Positions 1 through 9,717 of a stretch of DNA of 64,000 nucleotides are shown here, in pieces. The notes beneath the pieces were generated by a model, which was not told the DNA's origin, made no database searches, and saw only the letters and a program-made list of their open reading frames with translations. A program made the position numbers and the translations under genes. Positions within the stretch are counted from its first letter, which is position 1; the number at the start of each line of letters is the position of its first letter. Location of the stretch: assembly GCF_004745825.1 (NCBI RefSeq), contig NZ_SRLA01000002.1:434001-498000 (forward strand), given 5' to 3'. Origin of the DNA: Hymenobacter fodinae. Its GTDB lineage: Bacteria; Bacteroidota; Bacteroidia; Cytophagales; Hymenobacteraceae.

Positions 1-2032
1 GAGCAGCCGTGGCAGTCAGGTAAAAGGTAGGGCCGGTAGGAACTTGAATGGTAAAGTTCTGATTCGAGATATCGAAGAAAATGCTACCCGTAGCCTGCAC
101 CCGAATGCGAGCTGTACTGCTGTTGCCTACGCTGGCAGGAATAGTAACTGTTTCCACGCCATCGTTGGGGGTGCCTGCCAGCAGCGTGGTAGGGTAGGTC
201 AGGCCGCCATCAGTAGAAAGCAAAATATCCACGTTGGCGGCATTGATAGGCGCTGCCGAGGTATTGGCCACGTTCCAGGTAACCTGCTGCGGAGCCGTAG
301 CCAGCCACGTAGTAGGCGTGTTGGGCAGCGTGACTACAAAGGGCCCCGCATTGCCAACCACCACTACTTGCATGGAGTCATACTCTATGCCGCCGCCACC
401 CACGCGGTTGTCGCGGGCCACGAGGCGAAAAATCAGGCGCCGCCCGTAGGAAGGTAGTAGCTCTCCAATAGTCTGGGTGTTGTTGACAAGGCTCGTCAGG
501 CGAGGAAAGCTACGGGTAGGGTTGGGCGTAGGAGCGAAGAACCGAAAGATGGGCGCATCGCCCGAGGGGGAATTGGCCGAGCCCGAGGGGCCTAGGTTAA
601 ATTGCTCCCAAGAGTATGTGAGGGCGTCGCCATTGGCGTCGGTAGCTGAGCCCGTTAGGACGAAGGGGGTGCTGATAGGAATTGCGTAGTTACGACCGGC
701 GTTTACTACGGGTGGGGTGTTGCCGGTAGCTGTATTTACGGCGCAGTTTCCCGCTCCCGTGATGTGCGCTACAATCTGGTCAATGCTCCGTGAGTGAAAA
801 TAGGGGTCGGAGTTGGCCTGCAGGTTGTCGTTGCTGCAAATGCCGGCGTAGGCCATAATACTCGTGCCCGAGCCCGGCTCATAGGCGGAGAAAGCAGCGC
901 GGTTGCCGCCCCCACAGTTACCACTCACGCTGTTGAACGTGTGGTCGGCCCCAAACTGGTGGCCAATTTCGTGCGCTACAAAATCAATATTGAAAGCATC
1001 GTTAATGGGAGCCGGCAGGCCCGTTACGCCCCTGGCTTTGCCTTGAGTAAAGCTGGCATTGGTGGGCAAGCACACAGAGGGCCGCTGGGCAATACCGCCG
1101 CCGCCCGTGCTGAATACGTGCCCGATGTCGTAATTGTCTTCTCCTATTTTGGTGCTAATGGTTTGCTGATTCTGATCCAGCATATCCTCCCCATCGTTGT
1201 TAGTGTAGGGGTCGGTGGCGGGGTCAAGGTAGATGAGCTCGTCAGTTCGCGGTATCAACACAAGGCGAACCGCCAGCTCCTGCTCATAAATGCCACTTAC
1301 CCGGTTTATTGAGGCTACCATACCCGCCAGTGCGCCCTCTTTCGTTCCGCCATAATAAGCTGCATATTCGCCGGTGCAGGCCAGAGCCAGCCGGTAAGTA
1401 CGTAGGGTAGTACCGTTAGCTATCAAGGCCCGGTTAGCTACTGGCACGGTGGCCCCCAGCTCATCGGCGCTGGGCGTAGCGCACACAAAGGAGAAGGCGC
1501 CCCGGTTCATGGCGCGGCGCTCAAATACGACGTGGGCCTCCGAGCTTTGGCCCGCCGGATCGATAAATACCGTTTTGTCGCCGGCCAGAATCATGGCGTG
1601 CAGGCCCGCCGGACTCACATCAAGGCGGGCAGTAGCTGTTGGGTCGTCGATGCCCTGGGCAGCGTACGTCCGGATGGTAGGGTAGCGCGCCGCCAGGGCT
1701 GGTGCCATCACGGGGACCTGCACCACCCGAAACCGCTGAGAAGAGCCGTCGGGCAACGGCAAGGAAACTACGGTGGCGGAGGTCCGGGCGCTGCCTTTTT
1801 GCTGGGCAGGAGCAGTGCTTAACGCCTCGCGCACAGCGGGTAGCTGAACGTTAATGGCTCGGAAGTGGGAAAGCGGCTGCGTAACCTGCCGAGCGGCAGC
1901 CGGCAGCTGAGCATCAGACCAGAGCACCCGCTGGGCGGTGGCTGGCAATGAGGCACCCAGGATGGCTAGTAGTAGGCCACCCAGTAATGCCGGTTCGCCA
2001 AACTGCCGGAGTACAGTAAATTGTTTAAACAT
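1..2032 (-). CDS. Reprolysin-like secreted zinc metalloprotease (C-terminus beyond window)
   Basis: Reading leftward from an ATG at 2032-2030, the frame stays open for about 677 codons to the window edge, so the gene is partial at its 3' end. The N-terminus has a hydrophobic segment ending in ATAQ, a typical signal peptide. The zinc-binding metzincin motif HEIGHQFGADH is encoded at 941-973 (first His near residue 354), followed by a Met-turn-like SIMAYAGIC. A reprolysin-type (M12B-like) catalytic domain is therefore well supported. Downstream the protein continues as beta-sandwich-like sequence (for example STDGGLTYPTTLL), as in Bacteroidota exported proteases that end with a type IX secretion tag. 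That tag would lie outside the window, so secretion by that route is inferred. The substrate is unknown. It is separated from its right neighbour by a terminator hairpin. Confidence 0.88.
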   Translation of the reverse strand, partial: MFKQFTVLRQFGEPALLGGLLLAILGASLPATAQRVLWSDAQLPAAARQVTQPLSHFRAINVQLPAVREALSTAPAQQKGSARTSATVVSLPLPDGSSQRFRVVQVPVMAPALAARYPTIRTYAAQGIDDPTATARLDVSPAGLHAMILAGDKTVFIDPAGQSSEAHVVFERRAMNRGAFSFVCATPSADELGATVPVANRALIANGTTLRTYRLALACTGEYAAYYGGTKEGALAGMVASINRVSGIYEQELAVRLVLIPRTDELIYLDPATDPYTNNDGEDMLDQNQQTISTKIGEDNYDIGHVFSTGGGGIAQRPSVCLPTNASFTQGKARGVTGLPAPINDAFNIDFVAHEIGHQFGADHTFNSVSGNCGGGNRAAFSAYEPGSGTSIMAYAGICSNDNLQANSDPYFHSRSIDQIVAHITGAGNCAVNTATGNTPPVVNAGRNYAIPISTPFVLTGSATDANGDALTYSWEQFNLGPSGSANSPSGDAPIFRFFAPTPNPTRSFPRLTSLVNNTQTIGELLPSYGRRLIFRLVARDNRVGGGGIEYDSMQVVVVGNAGPFVVTLPNTPTTWLATAPQQVTWNVANTSAAPINAANVDILLSTDGGLTYPTTLLAGTPNDGVETVTIPASVGNSSTARIRVQATGSIFFDISNQNFTIQVPTGPTFYLTATAA

Positions 2033-2211
2033 GTAGGCCTAAAAGAGAGGTAGAAATGCACCAGAGGAGAGGTACGGGCAAGAAACCTAATGTAGCGGTT
2101 TTGTAGGCGTGATAAGGCAAATATCTGCAGCTCACCCTTTTTACTAGATGACCGGGTGGTATTTACTGCGCGATAAGTGTGGAAACGGACCTAGCATCTC
2201 CACCACATAAA

Positions 2212-2235
2212 GAAAGCCCGCTTATGCGGGCTTTC
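2212..2235 (-). terminator. Intrinsic terminator after the 2271-4232 gene
   Basis: A perfect 10-bp inverted repeat (GAAAGCCCGC / GCGGGCTTTC) with a TTAT loop lies just beyond the stop of the leftward gene. On the minus strand it is followed by TTTATG. It fits a rho-independent terminator of the transglutaminase-like cluster. Confidence 0.75.
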
Positions 2236-2270
2236 CTGTCATCAACGCTAAACCAACGGCTGAGACTATG

Positions 2271-4232
2271 CTAAGCATCTGTTTTCACGAGGACCACCTG
2301 GGCTTTGTCAGCTGCACTAATCTTGCGCCGAAACTCCCGGTAAGCTGGGTAGTCAGACGGGGCAAAACGGGTGCGAGGCATTAGCAAGCGCCGTACGTAC
2401 AGTAGCGTACCATCGGGGAGGGGCTGGAGTTGGCTGGAGTAGGTGCCGAATGCGGTGGTTAACTGCACGGGAGTGGGCAAGCTTTCGGGGCGGAAACCGG
2501 CGGGCACGTGAATACGCACGGTGTCGGTGTAGGTAAAGGCATTATCCAGCCAGATTGGGGTGCGTCGTTCGCCTACAGTGGCCGGCAGGGCGCTCCAGCG
2601 GCTTAATAGGTTAGGCGTTAAGAAAGCCCGCTTGCCCGATACGGAAGCCCAGCCGGGTAACGTAAGACCAAGCGTTTCCGTTAGGGCCGGCACGGTAGCG
2701 CGCTGGTCGGCGGTGTAGGCCAGTTTGCTGATGCTGAAGTTGGAGAATGGTAAGTGCTCCGCTATGTATTTCTTTTGGTCAGCGGGGTTAAGAGCATGAG
2801 TGAGCTGGGCGTACATATCCTGCTCTAGGCCAGTACGTCGGGTAAAAATGCTGGCGGTGGCGTTGCCCGTTGCATCCACGTACACGTCGGTGCGCCGCTC
2901 GCGGCGGTTGTCGGGGGCGCCGTATTGAGGGGTGCGCACCAGCTTGCCGCCTTGGGGCGTAATCAGCAAAGCGTGGCGGTTACCCGTAAAGCTGCTCATA
3001 TACCCGAAAGGGTTGGTTTGGCTGGTGCACTCCAGCCACACCGTATCGGGTTTGGCCGCCTTTTGCAGGGGCACGCACAGCACCACATGGTTAAACTGCT
3101 GGCTCGGGAAATCAGTACGAATGTCGGGGGCATCGGCCCGCACCAAGGCGCAGTAAGAGGGCAAGCTAGCCGCTTTTAGCAGGGCTTGGCAGTAGTTGGT
3201 TAGGGCTTTGCAGTCGCCGTAGCCGTTGCTGGCTACGCTGCTGGCCGGGAACGTTTGCCAGCCACCAATGCCTAACTGCACCGAAACGTAGCGGGTATTG
3301 GCCTGTAACCACTCATACACCTTCCGGATGCGGGCGCGCTCATCGGGCTCCTGCTGCACCAGGGCCGCAATTTTGGTGCGCACGGCCTCGGGCAGTTCAT
3401 CACGCCCTTGGTTTAGCTCATAATTCCACTGGCCTAGGGTTTGCCAGGAGGTAAGCATGCCAGTATGGCCCTGCACCTCAAAGCTGCTGGGCGCCGTGTA
3501 TACCCTAGGAGTAATTTCTCCAATGGGCGGGCCATCGGCTTCTTCCTCCGTGGCGGGCAGGTTACTCAGTTGCCATTCATATGCCTCTAGACCACCCGGC
3601 TGGGTTGACTTGCGCAGAGCTACCCCCGAGGGCAAATCGTGCTCCTGGTAGCGCAGGGGTAAGTTGATAGGAGCCAGTACCCGGAAGGAAGCATGTTCCA
3701 CGGCCACCTCTTCGTCGTACTGGGGGCGCCAGGTGGGGTAAAACAACGTGTTGGTGGAAGCAACTTCATACTCAAACTCTACAGTGTACGGGTACACTGG
3801 CTGGCGCAAGTCGGCGGTGCGGCCCCGGCCGTCGTTGGCCAGGCTAAAACCATCGGAAAGGGCAATGTCCTTGATGTCAGCGGCTCGCAAGGAGCGGAGT
3901 AGGCGCCCCTCAGCATCATACACAGAGCCCCGGAAGTAGTTAACGCTGTTGAGTTGGTCATACACCACCAGCTCGCGCCCGTAATGGGAGCCGGCCTCGT
4001 CCAGAATAGTTACCGCCCGCCGTACGGTTTGCACCGTGCGCCCCACCGACTTAACTAGAAACGTCTCGTCAACCTCGCGGATCACGGCGTGGGCATTTTC
4101 GCGTAGCTCGCTGGCCATGGCTGCCACCGGGTATTTTGGGGCGGGTCCGGCCACTAGGCCAGTTGGCAGCAGGGTAACCCCAGCTACTAGGCCTAGTAGC
4201 GTGCGGGCCCAAAGAGTTGGTATCACCTTCAC
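2271..4232 (-). CDS. DUF3857/transglutaminase-like exported protein (catalytic residues present)
   Basis: This 653-residue protein has an N-terminal signal sequence (residues 1-28), a DUF3857 beta-rich region (about 45-250) and a transglutaminase core (about 280-420). The core keeps the expected catalytic residues: Cys near 341 in NGYGDCKAL, His near 382 in QQFNHVVL, and an acidic residue near 401 in VWLECTSQ. It may act as a periplasmic or surface cysteine protease or amidase, but the substrate is unknown in this family. The start is GTG, and its first bases overlap the TGA of the upstream gene by 4 nt (GTGA), which argues for translational coupling with 4229-6274. It is the last and only apparently active member of a three-gene tandem family. 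Confidence 0.88.
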   Translation of the reverse strand: MKVIPTLWARTLLGLVAGVTLLPTGLVAGPAPKYPVAAMASELRENAHAVIREVDETFLVKSVGRTVQTVRRAVTILDEAGSHYGRELVVYDQLNSVNYFRGSVYDAEGRLLRSLRAADIKDIALSDGFSLANDGRGRTADLRQPVYPYTVEFEYEVASTNTLFYPTWRPQYDEEVAVEHASFRVLAPINLPLRYQEHDLPSGVALRKSTQPGGLEAYEWQLSNLPATEEEADGPPIGEITPRVYTAPSSFEVQGHTGMLTSWQTLGQWNYELNQGRDELPEAVRTKIAALVQQEPDERARIRKVYEWLQANTRYVSVQLGIGGWQTFPASSVASNGYGDCKALTNYCQALLKAASLPSYCALVRADAPDIRTDFPSQQFNHVVLCVPLQKAAKPDTVWLECTSQTNPFGYMSSFTGNRHALLITPQGGKLVRTPQYGAPDNRRERRTDVYVDATGNATASIFTRRTGLEQDMYAQLTHALNPADQKKYIAEHLPFSNFSISKLAYTADQRATVPALTETLGLTLPGWASVSGKRAFLTPNLLSRWSALPATVGERRTPIWLDNAFTYTDTVRIHVPAGFRPESLPTPVQLTTAFGTYSSQLQPLPDGTLLYVRRLLMPRTRFAPSDYPAYREFRRKISAADKAQVVLVKTDA

Positions 4233-6274
4233 GATTTTTTCTTCAGAACAATTTGCTCCATTTGCTTAGCCACTACCAAGCGGTAAAACTCGCGCAACGA
4301 GCTGTATTCATCGGCGCTGTATATGGGGCGGCTCAGGTTCAGGCGGCTGGTAATTTGCAGAATACCTGCCTCAGGCTGCGCCTGGAAAACAAAGCGCCCC
4401 CCGTTATCGGGTAGCATCAGAGAGGTTGGTTTAGGTAGCTCCTCCACTTCATAGCCGACTGGAAGGTTGATGGTAAGGATGAGAATTTCATCCATAGGAA
4501 AACCGAAGTCCACCGGGAACAGGCGGTTCTCATGCACAAAGGGGTTGCGAGAGTTGCCAAAATGCATCAGCGGACGCAAGTACAGCGTGCCCGCCGGCGC
4601 TTCACCCCCAGCTACCGTCATTTCGTAGTCGAGCGTGAGCGGTTTTTCCAACGCGTCGCGCTGCAAAAACTGGTATTTATCGATGCTCCAGCCCTCCCGG
4701 CCCTTGAGCAGCTCTTCCACAAATTTCTTTTCGCCCCTGTCGCGCAGTTTGTCCCGCTGCATTAGGGCAGCGTAGCCGCCATGTTCAGCGTGCACTTTGC
4801 CACTGTAGCCGCCCTTCTCATCTAGCGTGAGCTGAATTTTCTGGTACTCCGTCAGGCGCTGCTGCGGGGCCAAACTAATCCAACGGGAGGCTGAGGCAGT
4901 GGGCATTATCAAGCGACCCACGCTGTTAAGGCAGCGGGTGGGCAGCATGCCCACGGGCAACAGCTCGTCGGTAGCATCAGCCATAACTTCTTTCCCATCG
5001 GGCATAGTCACGTGCGCTACTACATAGTTGAAGCGCGAGAGCAACGGCATAATCTCCGGCTCCACAAAACCATGGTCGCGGGTGCTCAGCAGCACGGGGT
5101 TGGCCTGGAATCCGGCTTCGCGCAGGGCCGCAATCAGTAGCAGATTAATATCGGCGGAGCTGCCTCGGTGCTGGTCGTAAGCCTTGCGCACTGGCCCCGA
5201 ACTGTACATCCAGTTGTTGCCATCGTGCTTTATGGTTTTGCGGACCAAGCTATGGATGGCCGCCACCTGCGCAGCCGGTGTAGTCTCCTTAGCCATCAAA
5301 GACGTCAACTGGTCCTTAAGAAAGCTGCAGCGCTTCAACTGTCCACCAAAGTTTTCGTGGTCGAGCAGCTCCTCATTGATCTTGTCCCAGGTATTGGCTA
5401 CGGCTCGGTAGGGCTGGTCTTCCCACTGCACGCCGGCCAACTCAAAATCAATGCGTGAGATATAATCCTTCGAGGAAGTCATAAACGGCTCATCACGGAA
5501 GGCGGGCACGTTTTTCATGGCCCAGCGGTGCTCTTTCACCTCCACTGGAATAGTAGCGCTAGAACTTGCAACCCGCGTATTGCCCGCAAAGCCACCGCCT
5601 TCTCGCACCGTAACCTGCATGGTGCCCGTGGTATGCTCCGAGACATCGGCGGTGGCATACCCTTGCATCATCATCTTGTAGTCGTAGTACTTCGGAATAC
5701 TAGCGCGGTACTCGCTCCAGCGCACCGGAATGTCGTCTTGAAACTGCCAATCCTGGAAGTTAAAGGTGAAATCGGAGGTGACGGTGTAGGCAAATTCTAT
5801 CACCGAGTTCTCGCGCACATTAGGCAGCGTGAATTTGCGAATGGTAACATTGGGGCTTGCCTCCTCCCGGAAAATGGCCTCCGATGCGAGCTTTTCTTTC
5901 ACCAACTGCCCATTCACCATGTTATAAGTGAAGCCTCTCAGTTTGGAGAGCCTTTCCTCACTGGTGTTTTTATGATACAGCGGCACCTTAACGGTGGCCC
6001 GATCGTACCCGGATTTTTTAAGGATTTTGATGCGGGTTACGCGGTCAAATACGATGTGAAAATCATCCTCGCTGTACACAAACCGGGAGTTGCCGTAGTC
6101 GCATAACACTACGGCTTCCGCGGTGCTGTCAGCGATGAAGCTTTTCGGGTCGAAATCCTCCGGATTCGGCTTCCCGAATTTGATGGGTTCTGGAGCCTGA
6201 GCCAAGGCGGCGGGCATAAGGCCTCCGCTTACTACGGCTAGCAGAGCCAGCCGGCGCAGTATAGGTAACATCAT
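4229..6274 (-). CDS. DUF3857/transglutaminase-like exported protein, catalytic Cys and His replaced
   Basis: This 681-residue protein has a signal peptide ending in ALAQ near residue 26, then a DUF3857-like N-terminal half and a transglutaminase-like domain (about 320-480). Where the neighbour has GDCK, this protein has RGSSADINLL (about 370-380) with no Cys, and the His motif FNHV reads FNYV. It is therefore probably not a Cys-His transglutaminase or peptidase and may instead have a binding or structural role; that role is inference. Its stop overlaps the GTG start of the next gene, so the two are probably co-translated. The sequence is clearly paralogous to 6569-8599: both share phrases such as VIEFxYxVTSDFxFNxQDWQF and DIPVRWSEYRA. 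Confidence 0.85.
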   Translation of the reverse strand: MMLPILRRLALLAVVSGGLMPAALAQAPEPIKFGKPNPEDFDPKSFIADSTAEAVVLCDYGNSRFVYSEDDFHIVFDRVTRIKILKKSGYDRATVKVPLYHKNTSEERLSKLRGFTYNMVNGQLVKEKLASEAIFREEASPNVTIRKFTLPNVRENSVIEFAYTVTSDFTFNFQDWQFQDDIPVRWSEYRASIPKYYDYKMMMQGYATADVSEHTTGTMQVTVREGGGFAGNTRVASSSATIPVEVKEHRWAMKNVPAFRDEPFMTSSKDYISRIDFELAGVQWEDQPYRAVANTWDKINEELLDHENFGGQLKRCSFLKDQLTSLMAKETTPAAQVAAIHSLVRKTIKHDGNNWMYSSGPVRKAYDQHRGSSADINLLLIAALREAGFQANPVLLSTRDHGFVEPEIMPLLSRFNYVVAHVTMPDGKEVMADATDELLPVGMLPTRCLNSVGRLIMPTASASRWISLAPQQRLTEYQKIQLTLDEKGGYSGKVHAEHGGYAALMQRDKLRDRGEKKFVEELLKGREGWSIDKYQFLQRDALEKPLTLDYEMTVAGGEAPAGTLYLRPLMHFGNSRNPFVHENRLFPVDFGFPMDEILILTINLPVGYEVEELPKPTSLMLPDNGGRFVFQAQPEAGILQITSRLNLSRPIYSADEYSSLREFYRLVVAKQMEQIVLKKKS

Positions 6275-6568
6275 ATAAGATGAGGTAAAAAGGCAGTCGT
6301 AAATACGCTGATCCGGCTAGTGGCGGGAGTAGACGATAAATAGGATATAGCGAGAGCAAAAGAGCTAAAGCGCGTATGCTAGACTAAAGGTGAGAAATAT
6401 ATAGTTGTGTTTGCAGGTCAGATGAAGAAAAATGAAGCACCTAGTTATCGGCCAACCTACTAGGTAAAGTGCTACTGGCGGTGAAGCCTTCTAGGCCTGG
6501 TCACCCGCGGTAAAATACGCCCTGAAAGCGTTGTGCATTATAGCTCAATGCTTTCACAGGAGCTAGGC

Positions 6569-8599
6569 CTACTTACGGCGCACCACCAGCATTTCGGCGC
6601 ACTTGGCCGTGGCCTGTTGGTGCAAGGCGCGCAGGGCGGTGTACTCGCTAGGGGAGTATTCTACCTTCAGGAGCTGTAGGCGGGCGACTAGCTGCACGGT
6701 TTCGGGTGTAGTCTGCGACACTTGATAGAGAAAACGCCCCCCATTGTTCGGTAAGCTGAGCGCCACGGAAGAAGGCATTTCCTGCACGGAGTACCCGGCG
6801 GGCAGCGTCAGGGTCACGAGCGAAGTATATTCGTGAGGCATCCCGAAGTTGACGGGGTAGCGCCGGTCTTCTGAGGTGAACGGATTGGTAACGGCACCCA
6901 ATGATTTCAGCAGGGGCAAATACAGCAGTTCTGCCTTTCCTTCTGGACCGGCAAAAGTTAGGTCCATGGCTACCCCCAACGGCTTGTGTACCGAGTCGGG
7001 GTTGAGCAACTGCAGCTTGGAAGGCTGCCACTCCGACCACCGGTGGCCTAGCGACGCCAAATACTCAGCGGACGAGCTATGCCGAATCTGACGACGGGCC
7101 TGCAGGCCCGCGTATCCGGCGTATTCTAGCTTGGTATTGCCCTGTAAGTCGCCCTCGGGCGTGAGCCGCAGGTGAGTCGTCCAAAGCTCCGTGTACGCAG
7201 TAGATGATTTCAGCGGTACCCACCGGCCCGCGGCATTAGCCAGGCAGCCTTGCTCATTTAGGCAGCGCTCGGGCAATACCCCAAACGGAAGGCTGGGCTC
7301 CGTGGCATCCAGCAGCACCTCGGTATTGTTGGGCAGGGCCACGTGGGCTGCTACATAGTTGAACTGAGTAATTACCGGCAAATCGGTTTGCACCATGCCG
7401 TGGCTGCGGGTGCTGATGAGCAGGGGCGTGGCCTCTAGGCCGGCGGCCCGGAGCGTTTGCACCAGCAGCAGGTTTACGTCGGCGGCGTTGCCAGAGTGGC
7501 GCTCTACGCTCCGGCGCAATGGCTGCGATACAAACACGGCGGGCTGGTCGTTGTACTTGATGCTACGCTGCACCAGGGCCAGCACGGCCGCCGCCCGGAC
7601 CTTAGGGTCGGGGTACCGGGCCTTGAGAGCTTGCGCCTCAGCAGCCAAAGGGGCCGTGGCCGAAATGGCATTGCCAAACTCCTCATCTTGCTGCAGCAGC
7701 TTCCAGAGGGCATCCCACTTGCCCGTTACATCGTGGTAGTCATTGCCCGAGAAATTGGTGCCCGCCAGTTCAAAGTGTACGCTGCGCAGATAATCGCGCT
7801 CGGTGGTCATAAACGGCTCCTCCCGGAAAGCGGGCACGTCTTTCAGCACCCAGCGCAACTGCAAGGCTAGGCCTGCAATTTGGGAGTTCACGCCCGGCGC
7901 TAAGCCCTCACCGGCCGAGGTAAAGCTGGTGGAATACGGCACCGTCAGCGACTCCTGCACCGCAAAAGGCAAATAGCCCCTAGTTATGGTTTTGTAGGAG
8001 TAGAACTGCGGAATATTAGCCCGGTACTCGCTCCAGCGCACCGGAATCTCGTGCTCAAATTGCCAGTCCTGCAGATTGAAGATAAAGTCGGACGTGACGC
8101 TGTACGTGAATTCGATGATGGAGCCCTCCCGGACATCGGGCATAGTAAAGGAAAATTGCACATGGTTCTTGTCGAGCTTTTCCTTAGCTACTTGCGGATC
8201 AGCTACCAGCTTGGTCTGGGTTACGCGGCCGTCGGTGAGGTTATAGGTGAGGCCTTTGAGAGAACTAACGCGCTCTTGCTTCCCGTCGCGGACGTAGAGC
8301 GGAACACGCACCGTAGCATATTCATAGCCAGCTTTCTGATGAATGCGCAAACGAGCCGTGCGCTCAAATACCACTTTAAAATCGCCATTGCCCCCAACTA
8401 TTTTGCTGGTGCCATAGTCGCAGAGGTATTCGGCCGGGGCGGCCGTGCTGTCAGTGGCAACTGGCAGGGCCTCGAAATCGGCTTTGGTTACCGTGCCAAA
8501 CTTGATGGGAGGAGCCGCGGCTTTTTGTGCCAGTGCCGGCAAACTCATGCATAAACTAAGGGCAAACGCCCAAAAACGCCGACGCGTAAATACGGACAT
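6569..8599 (-). CDS. DUF3857/transglutaminase-like exported protein, catalytic Cys and His replaced (paralogue)
   Basis: This 676-residue protein has a signal peptide (cleavage likely after SLPALAQ, about residue 25), a DUF3857-like region and a degenerate transglutaminase-like domain. The Cys motif is replaced by SGNAADVNLL and the His motif by FNYVAAHV, the same losses seen in the next gene. The two proteins keep parallel motifs over their whole length, indicating a tandem duplication. A gap of 294 bp separates them, so this copy may have its own transcript or run through. The function is unknown. Exported Bacteroidota members of this family are often found in tandem arrays. Confidence 0.85.
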   Translation of the reverse strand: MSVFTRRRFWAFALSLCMSLPALAQKAAAPPIKFGTVTKADFEALPVATDSTAAPAEYLCDYGTSKIVGGNGDFKVVFERTARLRIHQKAGYEYATVRVPLYVRDGKQERVSSLKGLTYNLTDGRVTQTKLVADPQVAKEKLDKNHVQFSFTMPDVREGSIIEFTYSVTSDFIFNLQDWQFEHEIPVRWSEYRANIPQFYSYKTITRGYLPFAVQESLTVPYSTSFTSAGEGLAPGVNSQIAGLALQLRWVLKDVPAFREEPFMTTERDYLRSVHFELAGTNFSGNDYHDVTGKWDALWKLLQQDEEFGNAISATAPLAAEAQALKARYPDPKVRAAAVLALVQRSIKYNDQPAVFVSQPLRRSVERHSGNAADVNLLLVQTLRAAGLEATPLLISTRSHGMVQTDLPVITQFNYVAAHVALPNNTEVLLDATEPSLPFGVLPERCLNEQGCLANAAGRWVPLKSSTAYTELWTTHLRLTPEGDLQGNTKLEYAGYAGLQARRQIRHSSSAEYLASLGHRWSEWQPSKLQLLNPDSVHKPLGVAMDLTFAGPEGKAELLYLPLLKSLGAVTNPFTSEDRRYPVNFGMPHEYTSLVTLTLPAGYSVQEMPSSVALSLPNNGGRFLYQVSQTTPETVQLVARLQLLKVEYSPSEYTALRALHQQATAKCAEMLVVRRK

Positions 8600-8693
8600 G
8601 ATGTAATAAGTAACTTGCCCGGCTAGGCCACCTCAAGTGGCTAGCTGGCTAAGGAAATAATGTGTTAGATATAGTCGGGTAGGAACCATCTAG

Positions 8694-8710
8694 TCAGCCG
8701 AACCGGCTGA
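8694..8710 (-). terminator. Short GC-rich hairpin downstream of methyltransferase gene
   Basis: A 7-bp inverted repeat TCAGCCG-AAC-CGGCTGA lies about 40 bp beyond the stop of the leftward methyltransferase gene. No T-run follows on the minus strand, so terminator function is only a possibility. Confidence 0.35.
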
Positions 8711-8751
8711 ACCGTAGCAATAAGCGCATGTACTAGGGTAGGCAGATGTAG

Positions 8752-9519
8752 CTATAGTTTCTTGGTGACAACGTAAAATGGGTCGCCCTTCCAAAAGCCG
8801 TACTTGAATATCTCATCGTCAGTAAACTCGGCGGTGTAGTCATCTACACGCACCTCAAAACCGGCGGCTTCCAGGGTATCTTTATAGTCTAGACCATATA
8901 GCCGCACGTGGTCGTTGAGGCCGAAAACCCGCTCCCGCTCTTTGGGGTCGGTAATCGTCAGGTCTTCGTGCGTTTCGGCTTTGGTGGGGTCCAGCGCCAC
9001 CTGTAAAATTCCCCAGCCACCAGGCTTTAGCATCTTATAGACGTTGCGGATGGCCTTTTTATCATCGTGGATGTAGGCAAAAACGTGGTTGCAAAGTATT
9101 ACATCAAAGGTATTATCCGGAATATCAGGGTCGAGAAGGTCTAAATATTTGGTGCCCTTCTGATAAAGATAAGGCAGAATGTCGGCGGGGTAATAGTCAA
9201 TATTTGCTTCCTGCGCGAAGCGTTTGAACAGCATATCTTCCGGCGCCACGTGCAAGAGCTTGACGGGCTTCCGGTAAATATCCGTTTTATCTTCCAGATA
9301 CATCCACAAGGCGCGGTGCCTTTCCAAACTTTCGCACCTGACGCACCATGAGTTTGGCTTCTTCCAGATGCTGAAGGGGGCAAATTCACGGAACGTGCTC
9401 TTACAACACGGGCAAAGTACCTTGTCGCCGGCAAACTTATGGCGGAGGTAGGCTAACCTGATACTATTGGGAATCTTGAAGAGGATACCAAGATCGGCCT
9501 TTTGCTTTGTTGTGAGCAT
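8752..9519 (-). CDS. Class I SAM-dependent methyltransferase with N-terminal Cys cluster
   Basis: A Methyltransf_11-like fold is indicated by the core region around PDNTFDVILCNHVFAYIHDD (motif IV and following) and MLKPGGWGILQV (post-motif). The expected SAM glycine loop is not canonical: the corresponding strand reads KLLHVAPED. The N-terminus carries CPCC and CVRC pairs about 30 residues apart, a likely zinc-binding knuckle as in proteins of this type found near glycan genes. The reading frame extends upstream to 9564, but I prefer the internal ATG at 9519 (MLTTKQKADLG), which gives about 255 residues and a sensible N-terminus. The substrate is unknown. The gene stands alone on the minus strand with AT-rich DNA upstream (9565-9717). 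Confidence 0.8.
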   Translation of the reverse strand: MLTTKQKADLGILFKIPNSIRLAYLRHKFAGDKVLCPCCKSTFREFAPFSIWKKPNSWCVRCESLERHRALWMYLEDKTDIYRKPVKLLHVAPEDMLFKRFAQEANIDYYPADILPYLYQKGTKYLDLLDPDIPDNTFDVILCNHVFAYIHDDKKAIRNVYKMLKPGGWGILQVALDPTKAETHEDLTITDPKERERVFGLNDHVRLYGLDYKDTLEAAGFEVRVDDYTAEFTDDEIFKYGFWKGDPFYVVTKKL

Positions 9520-9717
9520 GCTACTACACCTGAAGTGGAAGTGATGCTCTAATCTAAGGTGCAATTGGTGCTTTTTGGCTAAATTGGTAATATATTTATT
9601 ATAGATATAACATACAAAAGACGGATAGACACAGGGGGCGCGACAATAAGGGGCCTCGCGTCTAGATATAACGGAGTATCAACTCACGGACGACCTAGAA
9701 AATTGATGCGCCCGCGC

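Noticed and set aside
794-1312. Open frame on the plus strand opposite the metalloprotease
   Set aside because: The minus strand carries the metzincin motif and a signal peptide. The plus-strand frame has no recognisable domain and is a shadow.
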